Origin: Verrucomicrobiales bacterium
Lineage (GTDB): Bacteria > Verrucomicrobiota > Verrucomicrobiia > Limisphaerales > F1-12-MAGs170
DNA: 39,967 nt
NCBI GenBank assembly: GCA_005777315.1
Contig: SXMN01000299.1
Coordinates: forward strand, 1 to 39,967
Direction: 5' to 3'
Numbering within the stretch: the first letter of the stretch is position 1; every line of letters begins with the position of its first letter. Of this stretch, positions 8,371-18,620 are shown in pieces. The position numbers and the translations under genes are program-made. The notes under the pieces are model-generated. The model saw nothing but the letters and a program-made list of their open reading frames with translations. It did no database searches and had not been told where the DNA came from.

Positions 8371-10425
8371 ATGTCTCGTGATTATGTGCTTCAACCATTC
8401 AGTGCGCCGGTCGAATTGCAGATTGATTACGCCCGTGAGTTGAACGAACAGCAGCACGCGGCCGTCACCGCTCTTCCAGGGCCATCGCTTGTCATTGCCG
8501 GCGCCGGCTCCGGCAAGACCCGCACTCTCACCTTCCGGGTTGCTTATCTTCTGGAACAGGGCATCCCCCCGGAACGAATTCTTCTCCTGACATTCACCAA
8601 CAAGGCGGCCAGGGAGATGATGCGCCGAATATCGGACATTCTGGGAACCGACATCACGGCGCTCTGGGGCGGAACCTTTCACTCGATCGGCAACCGAATT
8701 CTTCGTCGTCACGCGGGCCAACTCGGTTACAAGCCCGATTTTACGATTCTGGATCGTGAGGACGGCAAGGATCTTCTGAAGGCGTGCATGGATGATGCCG
8801 GGATTGATGTGAAGGCGACGCGGTTTCCGAAGGCCGAAGTGCTCAATGATGTCTTTTCAATGGCGGTGAACACCCAACGGACAATTCCACAGATTCTCGC
8901 CGAAGACTACACGGGCTTCGAACCGCTCGTGGAACAAATCATCCAGATCGACGCGCAGTACCGGAAGCGAAAGCAATCCACCAACGTGATGGACTTCGAT
9001 GACCTTCTCGTGCTCTGGCTCAAGCTCCTCACCGATTTCCCAGGCGTGCTGGATGTTTACCAGCGTCGCTTCCAATTCATCCTCGTGGATGAGTATCAAG
9101 ACACCAACAAACTCCAGAGCGACATCATTGATCTCCTCGGAGCGCGGCACCACAATGTCATGGTGGTCGGTGACGATTCTCAGAGCATCTACTCCTGGCG
9201 CGGCGCGAACTTTCAAAACATCTTCGAATTTCCGAAGCGTTATCCGACAGCCAAGGTCTATAAGATTGAGACCAATTACCGCAGCACGCCGGAGATCCTT
9301 TCGCTCGCCAACGCCGCCATAGCGACCAACCTTCAACAATTCGCCAAGCGGCTTGTTCCAGCCCGTAAAACGGGGCCCGCTCCAGCGCTTGTCGTTTGCG
9401 GTGATGCGGCGGAACAGGCCGCCTTCGTGGCGCAGCGCGCGCTGGAACTGCGCGACGAGGGAGTCAGCCTGAACGACATGGCGGTCCTTTATCGCTCGCA
9501 TTTCCACGCGCTCGAACTCCAACTGGAACTCACCCGCCGTAACATTCCCTTCACCATCACCAGCGGCATCCGTTTCTTCGAGCAAGCTCACGTCAAGGAC
9601 GTGGCGGCCTATCTCAAACTGGTCAACAACCCTCACGATGAGCTTTCATTCAAACGTCTCGTTCGCCTGTTGCCAGGCGTTGGCGGCAAGGGCGCGGACA
9701 AACTCTGGCACCGATTTCTGGACGAGCTGACGAGTGCTGAAGCGGCGTTTCCGCCCGGGCCAGCCTCGGAGGAGGGAGCCCCTCTGCCTCATCGCCCGAT
9801 TCTCGGCGCCGCTTTGCAGGCTTGCTCATCGGCCGTCAGCAAGAAGACCGTGGTTGCGTGGGCTCAATTCGCGATCACCATGGCGCAACTCGACTCCGAG
9901 CCTGTCGCCTCCAACGCTGCCGAGGTGATTCGTCTCGCGGTTGAAGCCAGCTACGAGGATTACCTCAAGGAGAACTTTCCCAACTATCGCAACCGTCTCG
10001 AAGACCTCGACCAGCTCGCAGCGTTTGCACGGCAGTTCAAGAGCGCCGCAGAATTTCTCACCCAGCTCGCGCTCCTCTCGAACATCGAATCGGAGGATGA
10101 TCGGCCGAAGAACAATGATGACGAAGAACTCAAACTCTCGACCATTCATCAGGCCAAGGGGCTCGAGTTTTCCGTCGTGTTCCTGATCATGCTCTGCGAC
10201 GGGATGTTTCCCTCCTCGCGCTCGCTGGAGCGGATCGAAAACGAGGAGGAGGAGCGGCGACTTTTCTACGTCGCGGTGACACGGGCGAAGAATGAACTTT
10301 ACCTGAGTTATCCGTTGATTCGCGCCACAGCAGGTTACGGCGGTGACATGATGCAACAACCTTCGCGCTTCCTCCGTGAACTCCCGGCTGAGCTGCTCAA
10401 TGAGTGGAACCTTCGAAGCTACTGA
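8371..10425 (+). CDS. UvrD/PcrA/Rep-family superfamily 1 DNA helicase
   Basis: 684 residues. Motifs in order: Q-motif LNEQQHAAV, Walker A GAGSGKT (44-50), Ia TFTNKAAREM, Walker B/II DEYQDTN (Asp240-Glu241), III GDDSQSIYSWRGA, IV NYRST, V STIHQAKGLEFSVVF and VI RRLFYVAVTRAKNELYL. This is a complete 3'-5' helicase of the UvrD/Rep type that unwinds DNA in repair or replication restart. It lacks the C-terminal Tudor-like tail of PcrA/UvrD and is closer in length to Rep, so I do not assign a symbol. It is divergent from rho and 31 bases upstream of the M32 peptidase, with which it may be co-transcribed. Confidence 0.95.
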   Translation: MSRDYVLQPFSAPVELQIDYARELNEQQHAAVTALPGPSLVIAGAGSGKTRTLTFRVAYLLEQGIPPERILLLTFTNKAAREMMRRISDILGTDITALWGGTFHSIGNRILRRHAGQLGYKPDFTILDREDGKDLLKACMDDAGIDVKATRFPKAEVLNDVFSMAVNTQRTIPQILAEDYTGFEPLVEQIIQIDAQYRKRKQSTNVMDFDDLLVLWLKLLTDFPGVLDVYQRRFQFILVDEYQDTNKLQSDIIDLLGARHHNVMVVGDDSQSIYSWRGANFQNIFEFPKRYPTAKVYKIETNYRSTPEILSLANAAIATNLQQFAKRLVPARKTGPAPALVVCGDAAEQAAFVAQRALELRDEGVSLNDMAVLYRSHFHALELQLELTRRNIPFTITSGIRFFEQAHVKDVAAYLKLVNNPHDELSFKRLVRLLPGVGGKGADKLWHRFLDELTSAEAAFPPGPASEEGAPLPHRPILGAALQACSSAVSKKTVVAWAQFAITMAQLDSEPVASNAAEVIRLAVEASYEDYLKENFPNYRNRLEDLDQLAAFARQFKSAAEFLTQLALLSNIESEDDRPKNNDDEELKLSTIHQAKGLEFSVVFLIMLCDGMFPSSRSLERIENEEEERRLFYVAVTRAKNELYLSYPLIRATAGYGGDMMQQPSRFLRELPAELLNEWNLRSY

Positions 10426-10456
10426 ACCTAAACCATCCGGTGTACGGATTTCTCCC

Positions 10457-11968
10457 ATGACCGAACCCTCCCAGCCCTACTCAAACCTCCTTCACCGAAG
10501 TCGCGAGATCGGTCTGATTGACAGCGCCAGCCAGCTCCTGAGCTGGGATCAGGAAACCTACATGCCGCCCGACTCACTGACGTTCCGCGCAGAACAACTG
10601 GCGCATCTTGGCGGGTGGACGCACCGCCTTTTCACGAAGCCCGAAGTGGGTGATTGGATAAACGCCTGCGAAGATCACGGATTCCCAGCTGACTCTGATG
10701 AGGTCGCCAACGTCCGGGAATGGCGTCGTGCCTACGATCGCAAAACCAAAGTGCCCGCCGAACTCGTGGAAGAGCTGCAACGCGCGCAGGCGTTTGCCCG
10801 CGAAGCCTGGATGGAGGCACGACAGAAGTCCGAGTTTCCCATCTTTCAACCCCATCTCGAAAAACTCCTGCAACTAAGTCTCCGGATGGCGGATTGCTGG
10901 GGTTACGAGCAAAGCCGTTACGATGCGCTGCTCGAATCCTACGAGCCCGGTGCCCGCACTGTGGCGTTGAAAACACTCTTCAGCGAACTACGGCCGGTCA
11001 TTGCGGAACTCGGACGGATCGCAGGCGAGCGCAGCGCACGTCTGCCTGCGGACATGCTTCGAGGGCAGTACCCCATCGCCGCTCAACAAGCCTTCAATCG
11101 CGAAGTGGCTGAAGCGCTCAGCTTCGACTTCAAGGCGGGAAGAATTGACACCACGGCTCATCCATTCTGTTCCGGCATCGGCCCCGGCGATTGCAGGCTC
11201 ACGACCCGCTACAACGAAGCCGACTTCACCGAATCCCTCTACGGCATCCTCCACGAGGCGGGACATGGAATGTACGAGCAGGGTCTCCGGCGCGAAGCCC
11301 ACGGGACACCGCTCGGATCAGCCGCCTCGCTCGGCATTCACGAATCACAATCGCGCCTCTGGGAAAACCACGTGGGCCGCAGCCGCACCTTCTGGGAACA
11401 CTGGCTCCCGCGCGCTGCGAAATACTTTCCAGAACTCACCAGGTTCTCTCCTGAAGAAGTTCACGCTTCCGTCAACCGTGTCGAACCCTCGTTCATCCGC
11501 GTCGAAGCGGATGAAGTCACTTACGACCTTCATATCATCCTGCGGTTCGAGATCGAAACACGGTTGATTGAAGGCACGCTGAAAGTTGCGGACGTGCCGC
11601 ATGTCTGGAATGAAGAGTTCGAGAAACTGATGGGGCTTAAGGTGCCGAATGACGCTCTCGGTTGTTTGCAGGATATCCACTGGAGTTTTGGAAGTTTCGG
11701 TTATTTCCCCACCTACATGCTCGGTAATTTGAACGCCTCCCAGCTCTTCCACCGAGCCACCGCCGATCTCCCGGACCTTCAGAGCCAGCTCGGTCACGGC
11801 GACTACTCAAGCATGCTTGGCTGGCTGCGGAGCAAGGTCCACCAGCATGGCCAACGCTTCGAACCGCTACAGCTTATGCGCTCGGCAACCGGCGAGGCGA
11901 CCCAGGCAAGGTATCATCTGGATTACTTGCGAGTGAAGTTTGGCAAAGTGAGAGATCTCGCATCCTGA
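10457..11968 (+). CDS. M32-family metallocarboxypeptidase (carboxypeptidase Taq type)
   Basis: 503 residues from MTEPSQPYSNLL. Upstream in-frame codons overlap the helicase end and are not family-like. The zinc site HEAGH (His266, Glu267, His270) and the family signature HESQSRLWEN (from His295, supplying the third ligand Glu296) are intact. The opening (LLSWDQETYMPP) is also characteristic. M32 enzymes are cytoplasmic, metal-dependent carboxypeptidases that remove C-terminal residues from peptides. Length matches the usual 490-510. It lies 31 bases after the helicase gene on the same strand. No signal peptide. Confidence 0.95.
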   Translation: MTEPSQPYSNLLHRSREIGLIDSASQLLSWDQETYMPPDSLTFRAEQLAHLGGWTHRLFTKPEVGDWINACEDHGFPADSDEVANVREWRRAYDRKTKVPAELVEELQRAQAFAREAWMEARQKSEFPIFQPHLEKLLQLSLRMADCWGYEQSRYDALLESYEPGARTVALKTLFSELRPVIAELGRIAGERSARLPADMLRGQYPIAAQQAFNREVAEALSFDFKAGRIDTTAHPFCSGIGPGDCRLTTRYNEADFTESLYGILHEAGHGMYEQGLRREAHGTPLGSAASLGIHESQSRLWENHVGRSRTFWEHWLPRAAKYFPELTRFSPEEVHASVNRVEPSFIRVEADEVTYDLHIILRFEIETRLIEGTLKVADVPHVWNEEFEKLMGLKVPNDALGCLQDIHWSFGSFGYFPTYMLGNLNASQLFHRATADLPDLQSQLGHGDYSSMLGWLRSKVHQHGQRFEPLQLMRSATGEATQARYHLDYLRVKFGKVRDLAS

Positions 11969-12060
11969 AACCATGAGTGTCGCCGTTATTGGTGTTCTGT
12001 AATCTCCGATATTCCCCTGTCGTTGCCTCCGCCTTCATGGTAGAAGGGCTGCGATTTCAA

Positions 12061-14322
12061 ATGAATCTGATGTGGTCATTGCTCATCCTTGCAGCGCTGC
12101 TTTTGGTGCCAACAAAGGCAGCGGCTGAAAAAACTTCTACCATTCAAACAAACCACTGGGCTTTTCAGAAACCCGGCCTGCCAGCCATTCCCGCAGGACA
12201 GCTCGACCGAGGTGCGGCGCGTCATCCGGTTGATGCTTTCATCCAGGCACGCTTGCAACGCGACGGCCTTGCCCCAGCGCCACAGGCCGATCGAATCACT
12301 CTGCTCCGCCGTGTCAGTCTGGATCTGACGGGTTTGCCGCCTTCACCTGAAGAAGTGGAGTCGTTTCTGACGGACACCGCGCCGGATGCTTATGAACGTC
12401 TGGTTGAGCGGTTGCTTGCATCACCGCATTATGGGGAGAGATGGGGACGCTGGTGGCTCGACGCGGCGCGTTATGCTGATTCGAATGGCTACAGCATAGA
12501 CAGCTTGCGCAGCATGTGGCCCTATCGCGATTGGGTTGTTCGCGCGCTCAACTCCGACCTTCCTTTCGATCAATTCACCATCTGGCAGCTTGCAGGCGAC
12601 CTGTTGCCTCAATCCGAATCTCCTGATGCAAAACCGCAAACTTCAGATCCCATCATCGCCACCGGTTTCCATCGAAACACGCAGGTCAACCACGAAGGCG
12701 GCATCGACACCGAACAGTTTCGCATCGAGTCCGCGATAGATCGTGTCAACACCACCGCCACGGTCTGGCTCGGTATCACGCTGAGTTGCGCCCAATGCCA
12801 CGATCACAAGTATGATCCTTTCACTCAAAAGGATTACTACCGATTCTTCGCCTTCTTCAATCAACAGGAAAACGATGGTCACGGCAGCACTGCACTCGAA
12901 GCGGAGAACACGCTTGATCTGGGCACTCCCGAGGAGCTTGCCGCGCTTGCCAAACACCGCGAAGAGCTGAAAGCCCGTGAAAAGGATCTCAATGACTGGA
13001 TCGAAAAGGATCTCAAGCCCCGGCAAGCCGCCTGGGAAGTTGCGTTGGACGACGAATCGAAGAAGAAATTGAAATCCGAGGTGCTCGCCGCCATTGCCGC
13101 GCCGACGAAGGATAGGAACGAGTTTCAGATTGCTACCGCATTCAACGCCTTCCGCGATCAAGACCCCGACTATCGCGAGAGGCGGAAAGCGATCGATGGA
13201 CTGCGGAAGGAGCGCCCGAAGCTTCCGACGACCCTCGTGATGAAGGAACATTCCAAGCAACGCGAGACGCATGTCATGATCAAGGGCGATTTCACCCGCC
13301 TCTCTGACAAGGTCGAACCTGGAACTCCCGCGGTGTTCGGCGCTTTTCGGAGCAGGGAGGCTAGCCCGCTTCAGGTTGATTTGCCAAAAGACGCCGTGAA
13401 TCCTCCCACTCTCCGGGAGGGAATCGGATCAAAGCAGCCGCAAGGCCGCGCACCCACTCGACTCGATCTGGCTCGATGGTTGGTCTCTCAGGACAATCCC
13501 CTCACAGCGCGCGTGATCATGAACCGCGTTTGGCAGGTCTATTTTGGCAAGGGCCTGGTCGAAACCGAAAATGACTTCGGACGCATGGGCACGCCTCCAT
13601 CTCATCCCGAGTTGCTCGACTGGCTTGCAACCGGCTTCATTTCCCGGGGCTGGAGTTTGAAGGCGATGCATCGGCTGATCGTGACAAGTGAAACGTACCG
13701 GCAGTCTTCCAAGTCCCGCCCGGAACTGTCAGTGACCGACTCGTCCAACAAGCTTTTGGCGAGACAGAACCGGCTCCGCCTCGACGCTGAATTGATCCGT
13801 GACGTCCACCTTGTTGCCAGCGGACTCCTGGACCCACGTCTCGGTGGTCCGCCCGTTTTTCCCCCGCAGCCTTTGGGCATTGATGCCTTCACTCAGAACA
13901 AACGCGAATGGAAACCCAGCACCGGCGGTGACCGCTATCGCCGGGCCATTTACACGCACGTTCAACGAACGACACTTCATCCCGCGCTCGCCGTATTCGA
14001 TTCAGCCGACACTTACGTCGCCTGCACCCGGCGTCTTCGCAGCAACACTCCACTCCAGGCGCTCACGCTGTTGAACGATCAGCAGTTTGTGGAACTCGCG
14101 CAAGGTCTGGCCGCTCGGATTCAGGCGCATGGTGGCGACAATGCGGCCAGGATCGAATTCGCTTTTCAAAGTTGCGTGGCGCGCAAGCCCGCTCCGGCAG
14201 AGCATGAAATTCTGACTCGATTGCTTGCGGAAGAGGAGAAGACTGAAGAGAACGGAGCACGGGCATGGCTGTCGGTCGCTCGCGTGTTGCTGAATCTCGA
14301 CGAGACGATCACAAGAGAGTGA
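12061..14322 (+). CDS. exported DUF1549/DUF1553 (PSCyt2/PSD1) protein
   Basis: 753 residues from the Met at 12061, where a signal peptide (MWSLLILAALLLVPTKAAA) begins directly. An open frame reaches back to 11977. The DUF1549 part shows RRVSLDLTGLPPSPEEVESF, YGERWGRWWLDAARYADS and a heme-like CAQCHDHKYDPF. A charged coiled stretch (about 290-370) precedes DUF1553: NPLTARVIMNRVWQVYFGKG, GTPPSHPELLDWLA, ALTLLNDQQFVELA. The family is hugely expanded in Planctomycetes and Verrucomicrobia, probably in polysaccharide utilisation, with biochemistry unresolved. Its usual partners (an N-terminal cytochrome c module and a following DUF1501 gene) are both missing here; the next gene downstream is 0.7 kb away. 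Confidence 0.9.
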   Translation: MNLMWSLLILAALLLVPTKAAAEKTSTIQTNHWAFQKPGLPAIPAGQLDRGAARHPVDAFIQARLQRDGLAPAPQADRITLLRRVSLDLTGLPPSPEEVESFLTDTAPDAYERLVERLLASPHYGERWGRWWLDAARYADSNGYSIDSLRSMWPYRDWVVRALNSDLPFDQFTIWQLAGDLLPQSESPDAKPQTSDPIIATGFHRNTQVNHEGGIDTEQFRIESAIDRVNTTATVWLGITLSCAQCHDHKYDPFTQKDYYRFFAFFNQQENDGHGSTALEAENTLDLGTPEELAALAKHREELKAREKDLNDWIEKDLKPRQAAWEVALDDESKKKLKSEVLAAIAAPTKDRNEFQIATAFNAFRDQDPDYRERRKAIDGLRKERPKLPTTLVMKEHSKQRETHVMIKGDFTRLSDKVEPGTPAVFGAFRSREASPLQVDLPKDAVNPPTLREGIGSKQPQGRAPTRLDLARWLVSQDNPLTARVIMNRVWQVYFGKGLVETENDFGRMGTPPSHPELLDWLATGFISRGWSLKAMHRLIVTSETYRQSSKSRPELSVTDSSNKLLARQNRLRLDAELIRDVHLVASGLLDPRLGGPPVFPPQPLGIDAFTQNKREWKPSTGGDRYRRAIYTHVQRTTLHPALAVFDSADTYVACTRRLRSNTPLQALTLLNDQQFVELAQGLAARIQAHGGDNAARIEFAFQSCVARKPAPAEHEILTRLLAEEEKTEENGARAWLSVARVLLNLDETITRE

Positions 14323-15057
14323 CTGGTGCCGCATTCATTCCCTTTGCATGGGGATGACAACCTGAAACCATTCCTTCCTCACCCCCCTGAAGTTGCCGGC
14401 ACCGACGCAACTTTTGCGTAAACAGCGAGCTTCAGATGCACATAGCCAAGTGTCGGTAACTTTTACAATCTGAAACCTCATTGAGTTCCTTGGAACAAGG
14501 CGATTCTCTTTTTGCATTGCATAAGAACAACTTGAGCGGCGAGCGATTCCGATACTCTGGCGGTACGCGCATTGCTTAAAGCGGGTCGGTGCGTAGTTCG
14601 TCCGCAGAAAGTCCGATGAGCTCAGTCGTGAGTGGTTGATAGTATATTGAGCCTCGCCAATCAGTGGCGGCTCTAGCGTTACCCTGGGTATCGACTAAAT
14701 GAGCTCATCGGCACTTTCTGCGGACTTCTTGTCTTCACGCATCGCGTCGGCCCAATCAATTCCCCTCAGCATCCAATCCGAGGTCGGCCGATAATAGTGC
14801 CTTCAGCCTGAAAACAACGGCTCAAACCACCAAAACTCGAAACCCACGAAAGCAAAAGCTCCTGGTCGAGCTCCACACGTACCCTCCGGGTGAGTGAACT
14901 GGACTACATTTTCCGGTGAGAATTTGGATTGACGGCCTTGGCCGGGGGCTGCACAAGGCTGCGCATGACCACCGGTTCCAACCGCAAGGATGACCTGTCT
15001 CCACACGAGACGGAGCGTCAGTCCGCAGCCGGCCAGCACCGACGGGTGGAGGTTGAG
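14323..15057. other. 735-base gene-free stretch
   Basis: No credible gene on either strand: the open frames here are short, and the long minus-strand one is antisense to the HAD gene. The main content is the inverted-repeat element at 14600-14725. The last 20 bases hold the ribosome binding site of the HAD gene. Confidence 0.6.
14600..14725. repeat. 126-bp element with 25-bp near-perfect terminal inverted repeats
   Basis: The left arm 14600-14624 (GTCCGCAGAAAGTCCGATGA plus GCTCA) is the reverse complement of the right arm 14700-14725, except for one extra C. The 75-base centre contains GTCG/CGAC flanks and a second hairpin (GAGC, CT bulge, CGCCA, loop ATCAG, TGGCG, GCTC). TTC borders both outer ends, which could be a 3-bp target duplication or chance. 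There is no ORF inside. It could be a MITE-like element or a structured RNA; it has no T-tract, so it is not a simple terminator. Confidence 0.75.
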
Positions 15058-15732
15058 ATGGAGCTTCTTCAAGACATTCGAGCAGTCACTTTTGACGTTG
15101 GTGGCACGTTGATGGACCCGTGGCCTTCGGTCGGACATGTGTACGCCGAGGTTGCCACAAAGCATGGTTTCACGGGACTGGAGCCGGAGAAACTGACAAG
15201 GCAGTTCACCCGGGCGTGGAGGTCGAAGACGAGTTTCGATTATACGCGCGCCGCGTGGGCTGAAGTTGTGAGCAAGACCTTCGAGCAGCACGCGGAGCCG
15301 GGCCGTCAGATGCCGTTCTTCGATGAACTTTACGAACGATTCGCGGAACCGGGCGTATGGCGTCTTAATGAAGATGTTCTGCCTGCCATCGAGATGCTCA
15401 TCGAGCGAGGAGCGGAACTGGGACTCGTGTCCAATTGGGATGAGCGGCTCAGGCCGTTGCTTCGCAAGCTCAAGCTTGATCGTTATTTCCGGGTCATCAT
15501 CATTTCCCAGGAAATTGGATTCCACAAACCATCCTCTGTGATCTTCCAGGAGGCTGCGCGAAAATTTACATGCCCCGCATCGGGTGTGCTTCACATCGGT
15601 GATTCGGAAATGGAGGATGTTCAGGGGGCGCGCAGAGCGGGGCTTCAGGCGCTTCTGCTGGATCGGCGTGCGGCGAATTCTTCTCCAGGCTCAATCTCTT
15701 CACTCCGCGAACTTGAAGCTTGTCTGGCGTGA
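15058..15732 (+). CDS. HAD-superfamily hydrolase (subfamily IA)
   Basis: 224 residues. The start at 15058 is set by GGAGG at 15048-15052, five bases upstream; the longer open frame from 14929 has no such support. Motif I is FDVGGTLMDP (nucleophile Asp13), in which the usual second Asp of DxDGT is Gly, a variant seen in HDHD3-like members. Motif II is LVSNWDER, motif III the Lys in IGFHKPSSVIF, and motif IV HIGDSEMEDVQGARRAG. The helical cap lies between motifs I and II. Likely a small-molecule phosphatase or dehalogenase-like hydrolase; the substrate cannot be read from the sequence. It precedes the sdh operon by 246 bases. Confidence 0.88.
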   Translation: MELLQDIRAVTFDVGGTLMDPWPSVGHVYAEVATKHGFTGLEPEKLTRQFTRAWRSKTSFDYTRAAWAEVVSKTFEQHAEPGRQMPFFDELYERFAEPGVWRLNEDVLPAIEMLIERGAELGLVSNWDERLRPLLRKLKLDRYFRVIIISQEIGFHKPSSVIFQEAARKFTCPASGVLHIGDSEMEDVQGARRAGLQALLLDRRAANSSPGSISSLRELEACLA

Positions 15733-15978
15733 CGCAGGGCAGCCACCAGGCGCGACGTAGAACGAATTCCCGGGCGCCCCGCTCGCGCATGAAAATCCTG
15801 ATTAGTGAGTATTACCCGTGTGACAGACCGGCTTATACTTTGCCCGCGTGATTGACGCTCCAACGGCCCGATAACTAGATTCCATGAAACTGATTCCCGG
15901 TCGCCGCATGGGGATGGGGTAAACGAATGAGCGCGTGCGCGCATTCTGGTACGGCGCGTCGCCGGGACGGTTGATCTC

Positions 15979-16686
15979 ATGAACATCGTTCAACGGTTCT
16001 TCCATTCCTCCTTGGGGAAAAAGTACGTCATGGCTTTGACCGGCCTGGCGCTGGCAATGTTTGTCGTGGGCCATCTGATTGGAAACCTGCAGCTTTTCCT
16101 CGGACGCGAGATGATCAACGCCTACGGGCATTTTCTCCAAACGACTCCTGAACTGATCTGGCCGGCGCGCGTTGGGCTGTTGGCGTGTGTTGCCCTCCAC
16201 ATCTGGTCGGCTGTCCGTCTGAGCGCCGAGAATCGTGCTGCACGGCCGATCCAATACTCGCAAGCCTACAAACCCGTCGCCGCCTCATACGCCTCACGAA
16301 CGATGCTTATGAGCGGACTGATCATCGCGGCGTTTATTGTCTATCATCTGCTGCATTTCACGGCGCAGATGCAGGCGATCAACCTTGTCGGAAAGGATTT
16401 CCACACACTCATGGATGCGAAGGGGCGTCACGATGTGTTTGCAATGATGATCCTGGGTTTCAGCAATCCCATCGTGTCCGGCTTTTATATGCTGGCCATG
16501 ACGCTGCTCTGTTTGCATCTGAGTCACGGCCTGGGCGCGCTCTTCCAAAGTTTGGGATTGCGTAACCAGTCCTGGAGCCCGGTGATCGAGCGTTTTGGAC
16601 GGCGTGCCGCCTGGATCATCTGGCTTGGATACATCTCGATACCAGTGTCGATTCTTTGCGGCTTTGGCAAGGAGGTCATGAAGTGA
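15979..16686 (+). CDS. sdhC: succinate dehydrogenase cytochrome b558 subunit
   Basis: 235 residues with five predicted membrane helices (about 18-40, 58-78, 112-134, 155-190 and 210-230). The opening [20 protein letters not shown] and [10 protein letters not shown] match the b558-type SdhC found in Bacteroidetes, Chlamydiae and Verrucomicrobia. This single polypeptide replaces separate SdhC and SdhD anchors and carries two hemes. Conserved His residues occur in helices 1-4 (GHLIGN, LHIWSA, YHLLHF, LHLSHG). It anchors SdhA/SdhB and passes electrons to quinone. The gene leads the sdh operon, ending one base before sdhA. A possible -10 sequence TATACT lies at 15834-15839. Confidence 0.94.
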   Translation: MNIVQRFFHSSLGKKYVMALTGLALAMFVVGHLIGNLQLFLGREMINAYGHFLQTTPELIWPARVGLLACVALHIWSAVRLSAENRAARPIQYSQAYKPVAASYASRTMLMSGLIIAAFIVYHLLHFTAQMQAINLVGKDFHTLMDAKGRHDVFAMMILGFSNPIVSGFYMLAMTLLCLHLSHGLGALFQSLGLRNQSWSPVIERFGRRAAWIIWLGYISIPVSILCGFGKEVMK

Positions 16687-16687
16687 T

Positions 16688-18601
16688 ATGAAGTTGGACG
16701 CAAAAATTCCTCCCGGTCCCGTGGCGCAGAAATGGGACAAGCACAAGTTCAACATTAAACTTGTCAACCCGGCGAACAAGCGGAAGTTCGAGGTGATCGT
16801 GGTGGGCACCGGACTCGCGGGAGCCTCTGCGGCGGCGACACTTGCCGAGCTGGGCTACGTGGTTAAGGCATTCTGTTACCAGGACAGTCCCCGGCGTGCT
16901 CACAGCATTGCTGCACAAGGCGGCATTAACGCCGCAAAGAATTACCAGAATGACGGCGACAGCGTTCACCGGCTCTTTTACGACACGATCAAGGGCGGCG
17001 ATTTTCGGGCGCGCGAGGCCAACGTGTACCGGCTGGCGCAGGTCAGCGTGAACATCATCGACCAGTGTGTGGCCCAGGGAGTGCCCTTTGCCCGCGAGTA
17101 CGGCGGTTTGCTCGACAACCGTTCATTCGGCGGCGCGCAGGTTTCTCGAACTTTCTACGCTCGTGGGCAAACTGGACAGCAGCTTCTGCTGGGGGCTTAT
17201 CAAGCCTTGTCGCGGCAGATCGGGCTGGGGACGGTGACCATGTTTCCGCGAACCGAAATGCTGGATCTGGTGCTCGTGGACGGCCATGCCAAGGGAATCG
17301 TGGTGCGGGACTTGGTGACGGGAGGGATTTCATCTCACGCGGCAGACGCCGTGGTGCTGGCCACAGGCGGATACGGCAACGTTTTCTACCTCTCGACAAA
17401 TGCGGTTGGATGCAACGTCACCGCGGCTTATCGCGCATACAAGAAGGGCGCGGCATTTGCCAACCCGTGTTACACGCAGATTCACCCCACGTGCATTCCG
17501 GTGAGCGGCGATCATCAGTCAAAGCTTACTCTGATGAGTGAATCGCTCCGCAATGACGGCCGGGTATGGGTGTCGAAGAAGAAGAGTGATAAGCGCCGGT
17601 CTCAAGAAATTCCGGAAGCCGAGCGCGATTATTTCCTCGAACGCAAGTATCCCAGTTTCGGAAACCTTGCGCCACGTGACATCTCCTCGCGCGCAGCGAA
17701 AGAAGCGTGTGATGACGGCCGTGGAGTAGGACCGGGAGGCTTGGGCGTTTACCTGGACTTTGCGGATTCGATCAAGCGGTTGAGCCGGGAGAAAATACAG
17801 GAACGCTACGGGAACTTGTTCGAGATGTACGAGCGCATTACAGGCGAGAACGCATATCAACAGCCGATGCGCATCTATCCGGCCGTGCATTACACCATGG
17901 GAGGTCTTTGGGTTGACTACAACTTGATGAGCACGATTCCGGGGCTCTTCGTGCTTGGCGAAGCGAATTTTTCAGATCACGGGGCCAACCGGCTCGGCGC
18001 GAGCGCGCTCATGCAAGGCCTGGCAGACGGCTATTTTATTGTCCCATACACCATCGGAGACTACTTTGCCTCCAACAAGCCTACGAAAATTTCCACCGGC
18101 CATCCTGAGTTCAAAGCCGCTGAAGAGTCGGTAACGGGGCTCACAAAGCGCCTCCTTTCAACCCGCGGAAAGCGCACGGTGCGCTCGTTCCACCGCGAGC
18201 TCGGGCAGATCATGTGGGACAAGTGCGGCATGGCGCGAAGCGAAGCGAGTTTGAAGGAGGCGCTGTCCCGTATTCCACAACTCCGCGAAGAGTTTTACAA
18301 GAACGTGAACGTCACAGGGGAAGAAGGCAATCTCAACCAGGCCCTTGAACATGCCGGCCGTGTGGCTGATTTCCTCGAATTCGGAGAATTGCTCTGCCTG
18401 GATGCTCTCACTCGCAACGAATCCTGTGGCGGACATTTTCGCGTGGAGCATCAGACGGAGGATGGCGAAGCCCGGCGGGACGACGCGAATTACTCGCATG
18501 TCAGCGCATGGGAATATCAGGAGTCTGGCAAGCAGCCAGTGCTGCACAAGGAGCCTCTGACGTACGAGGAAGTGAAGATGTCGCAGAGGAGTTACAAGTG
18601 A
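16688..18601 (+). CDS. sdhA: succinate dehydrogenase/fumarate reductase flavoprotein subunit
   Basis: 637 residues. The FAD-binding fold opens at [20 protein letters not shown]. The covalent FAD His is in [13 protein letters not shown], and substrate/active-site segments are visible at [24 protein letters not shown] and [20 protein letters not shown]. Length and sequence fit the non-proteobacterial SdhA that pairs with b558-type SdhC. It oxidises succinate to fumarate (or the reverse) on the cytoplasmic side of the membrane complex. It follows sdhC by one base. Unusually, sdhB is not next: an ORF6N gene begins 19 bases after the sdhA stop. Confidence 0.97.
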   Translation: MKLDAKIPPGPVAQKWDKHKFNIKLVNPANKRKFEVIVVGTGLAGASAAATLAELGYVVKAFCYQDSPRRAHSIAAQGGINAAKNYQNDGDSVHRLFYDTIKGGDFRAREANVYRLAQVSVNIIDQCVAQGVPFAREYGGLLDNRSFGGAQVSRTFYARGQTGQQLLLGAYQALSRQIGLGTVTMFPRTEMLDLVLVDGHAKGIVVRDLVTGGISSHAADAVVLATGGYGNVFYLSTNAVGCNVTAAYRAYKKGAAFANPCYTQIHPTCIPVSGDHQSKLTLMSESLRNDGRVWVSKKKSDKRRSQEIPEAERDYFLERKYPSFGNLAPRDISSRAAKEACDDGRGVGPGGLGVYLDFADSIKRLSREKIQERYGNLFEMYERITGENAYQQPMRIYPAVHYTMGGLWVDYNLMSTIPGLFVLGEANFSDHGANRLGASALMQGLADGYFIVPYTIGDYFASNKPTKISTGHPEFKAAEESVTGLTKRLLSTRGKRTVRSFHRELGQIMWDKCGMARSEASLKEALSRIPQLREEFYKNVNVTGEEGNLNQALEHAGRVADFLEFGELLCLDALTRNESCGGHFRVEHQTEDGEARRDDANYSHVSAWEYQESGKQPVLHKEPLTYEEVKMSQRSYK

Positions 18602-18620
18602 CGCCGCGCTTCCGCGAATT

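Noticed and set aside
8857..9636. 259-codon minus-strand frame opposite the helicase
   Set aside because: Antisense shadow of a clearly coding gene in high-GC DNA; no family resemblance.
12643..13272. 209-codon minus-strand frame opposite the DUF1549 gene
   Set aside because: Shadow ORF; the plus strand has the family signatures.
14803..15594. 263-codon minus-strand frame overlapping the HAD gene
   Set aside because: Antisense to a gene with all HAD motifs and a clear ribosome binding site; the frame itself has no motif.
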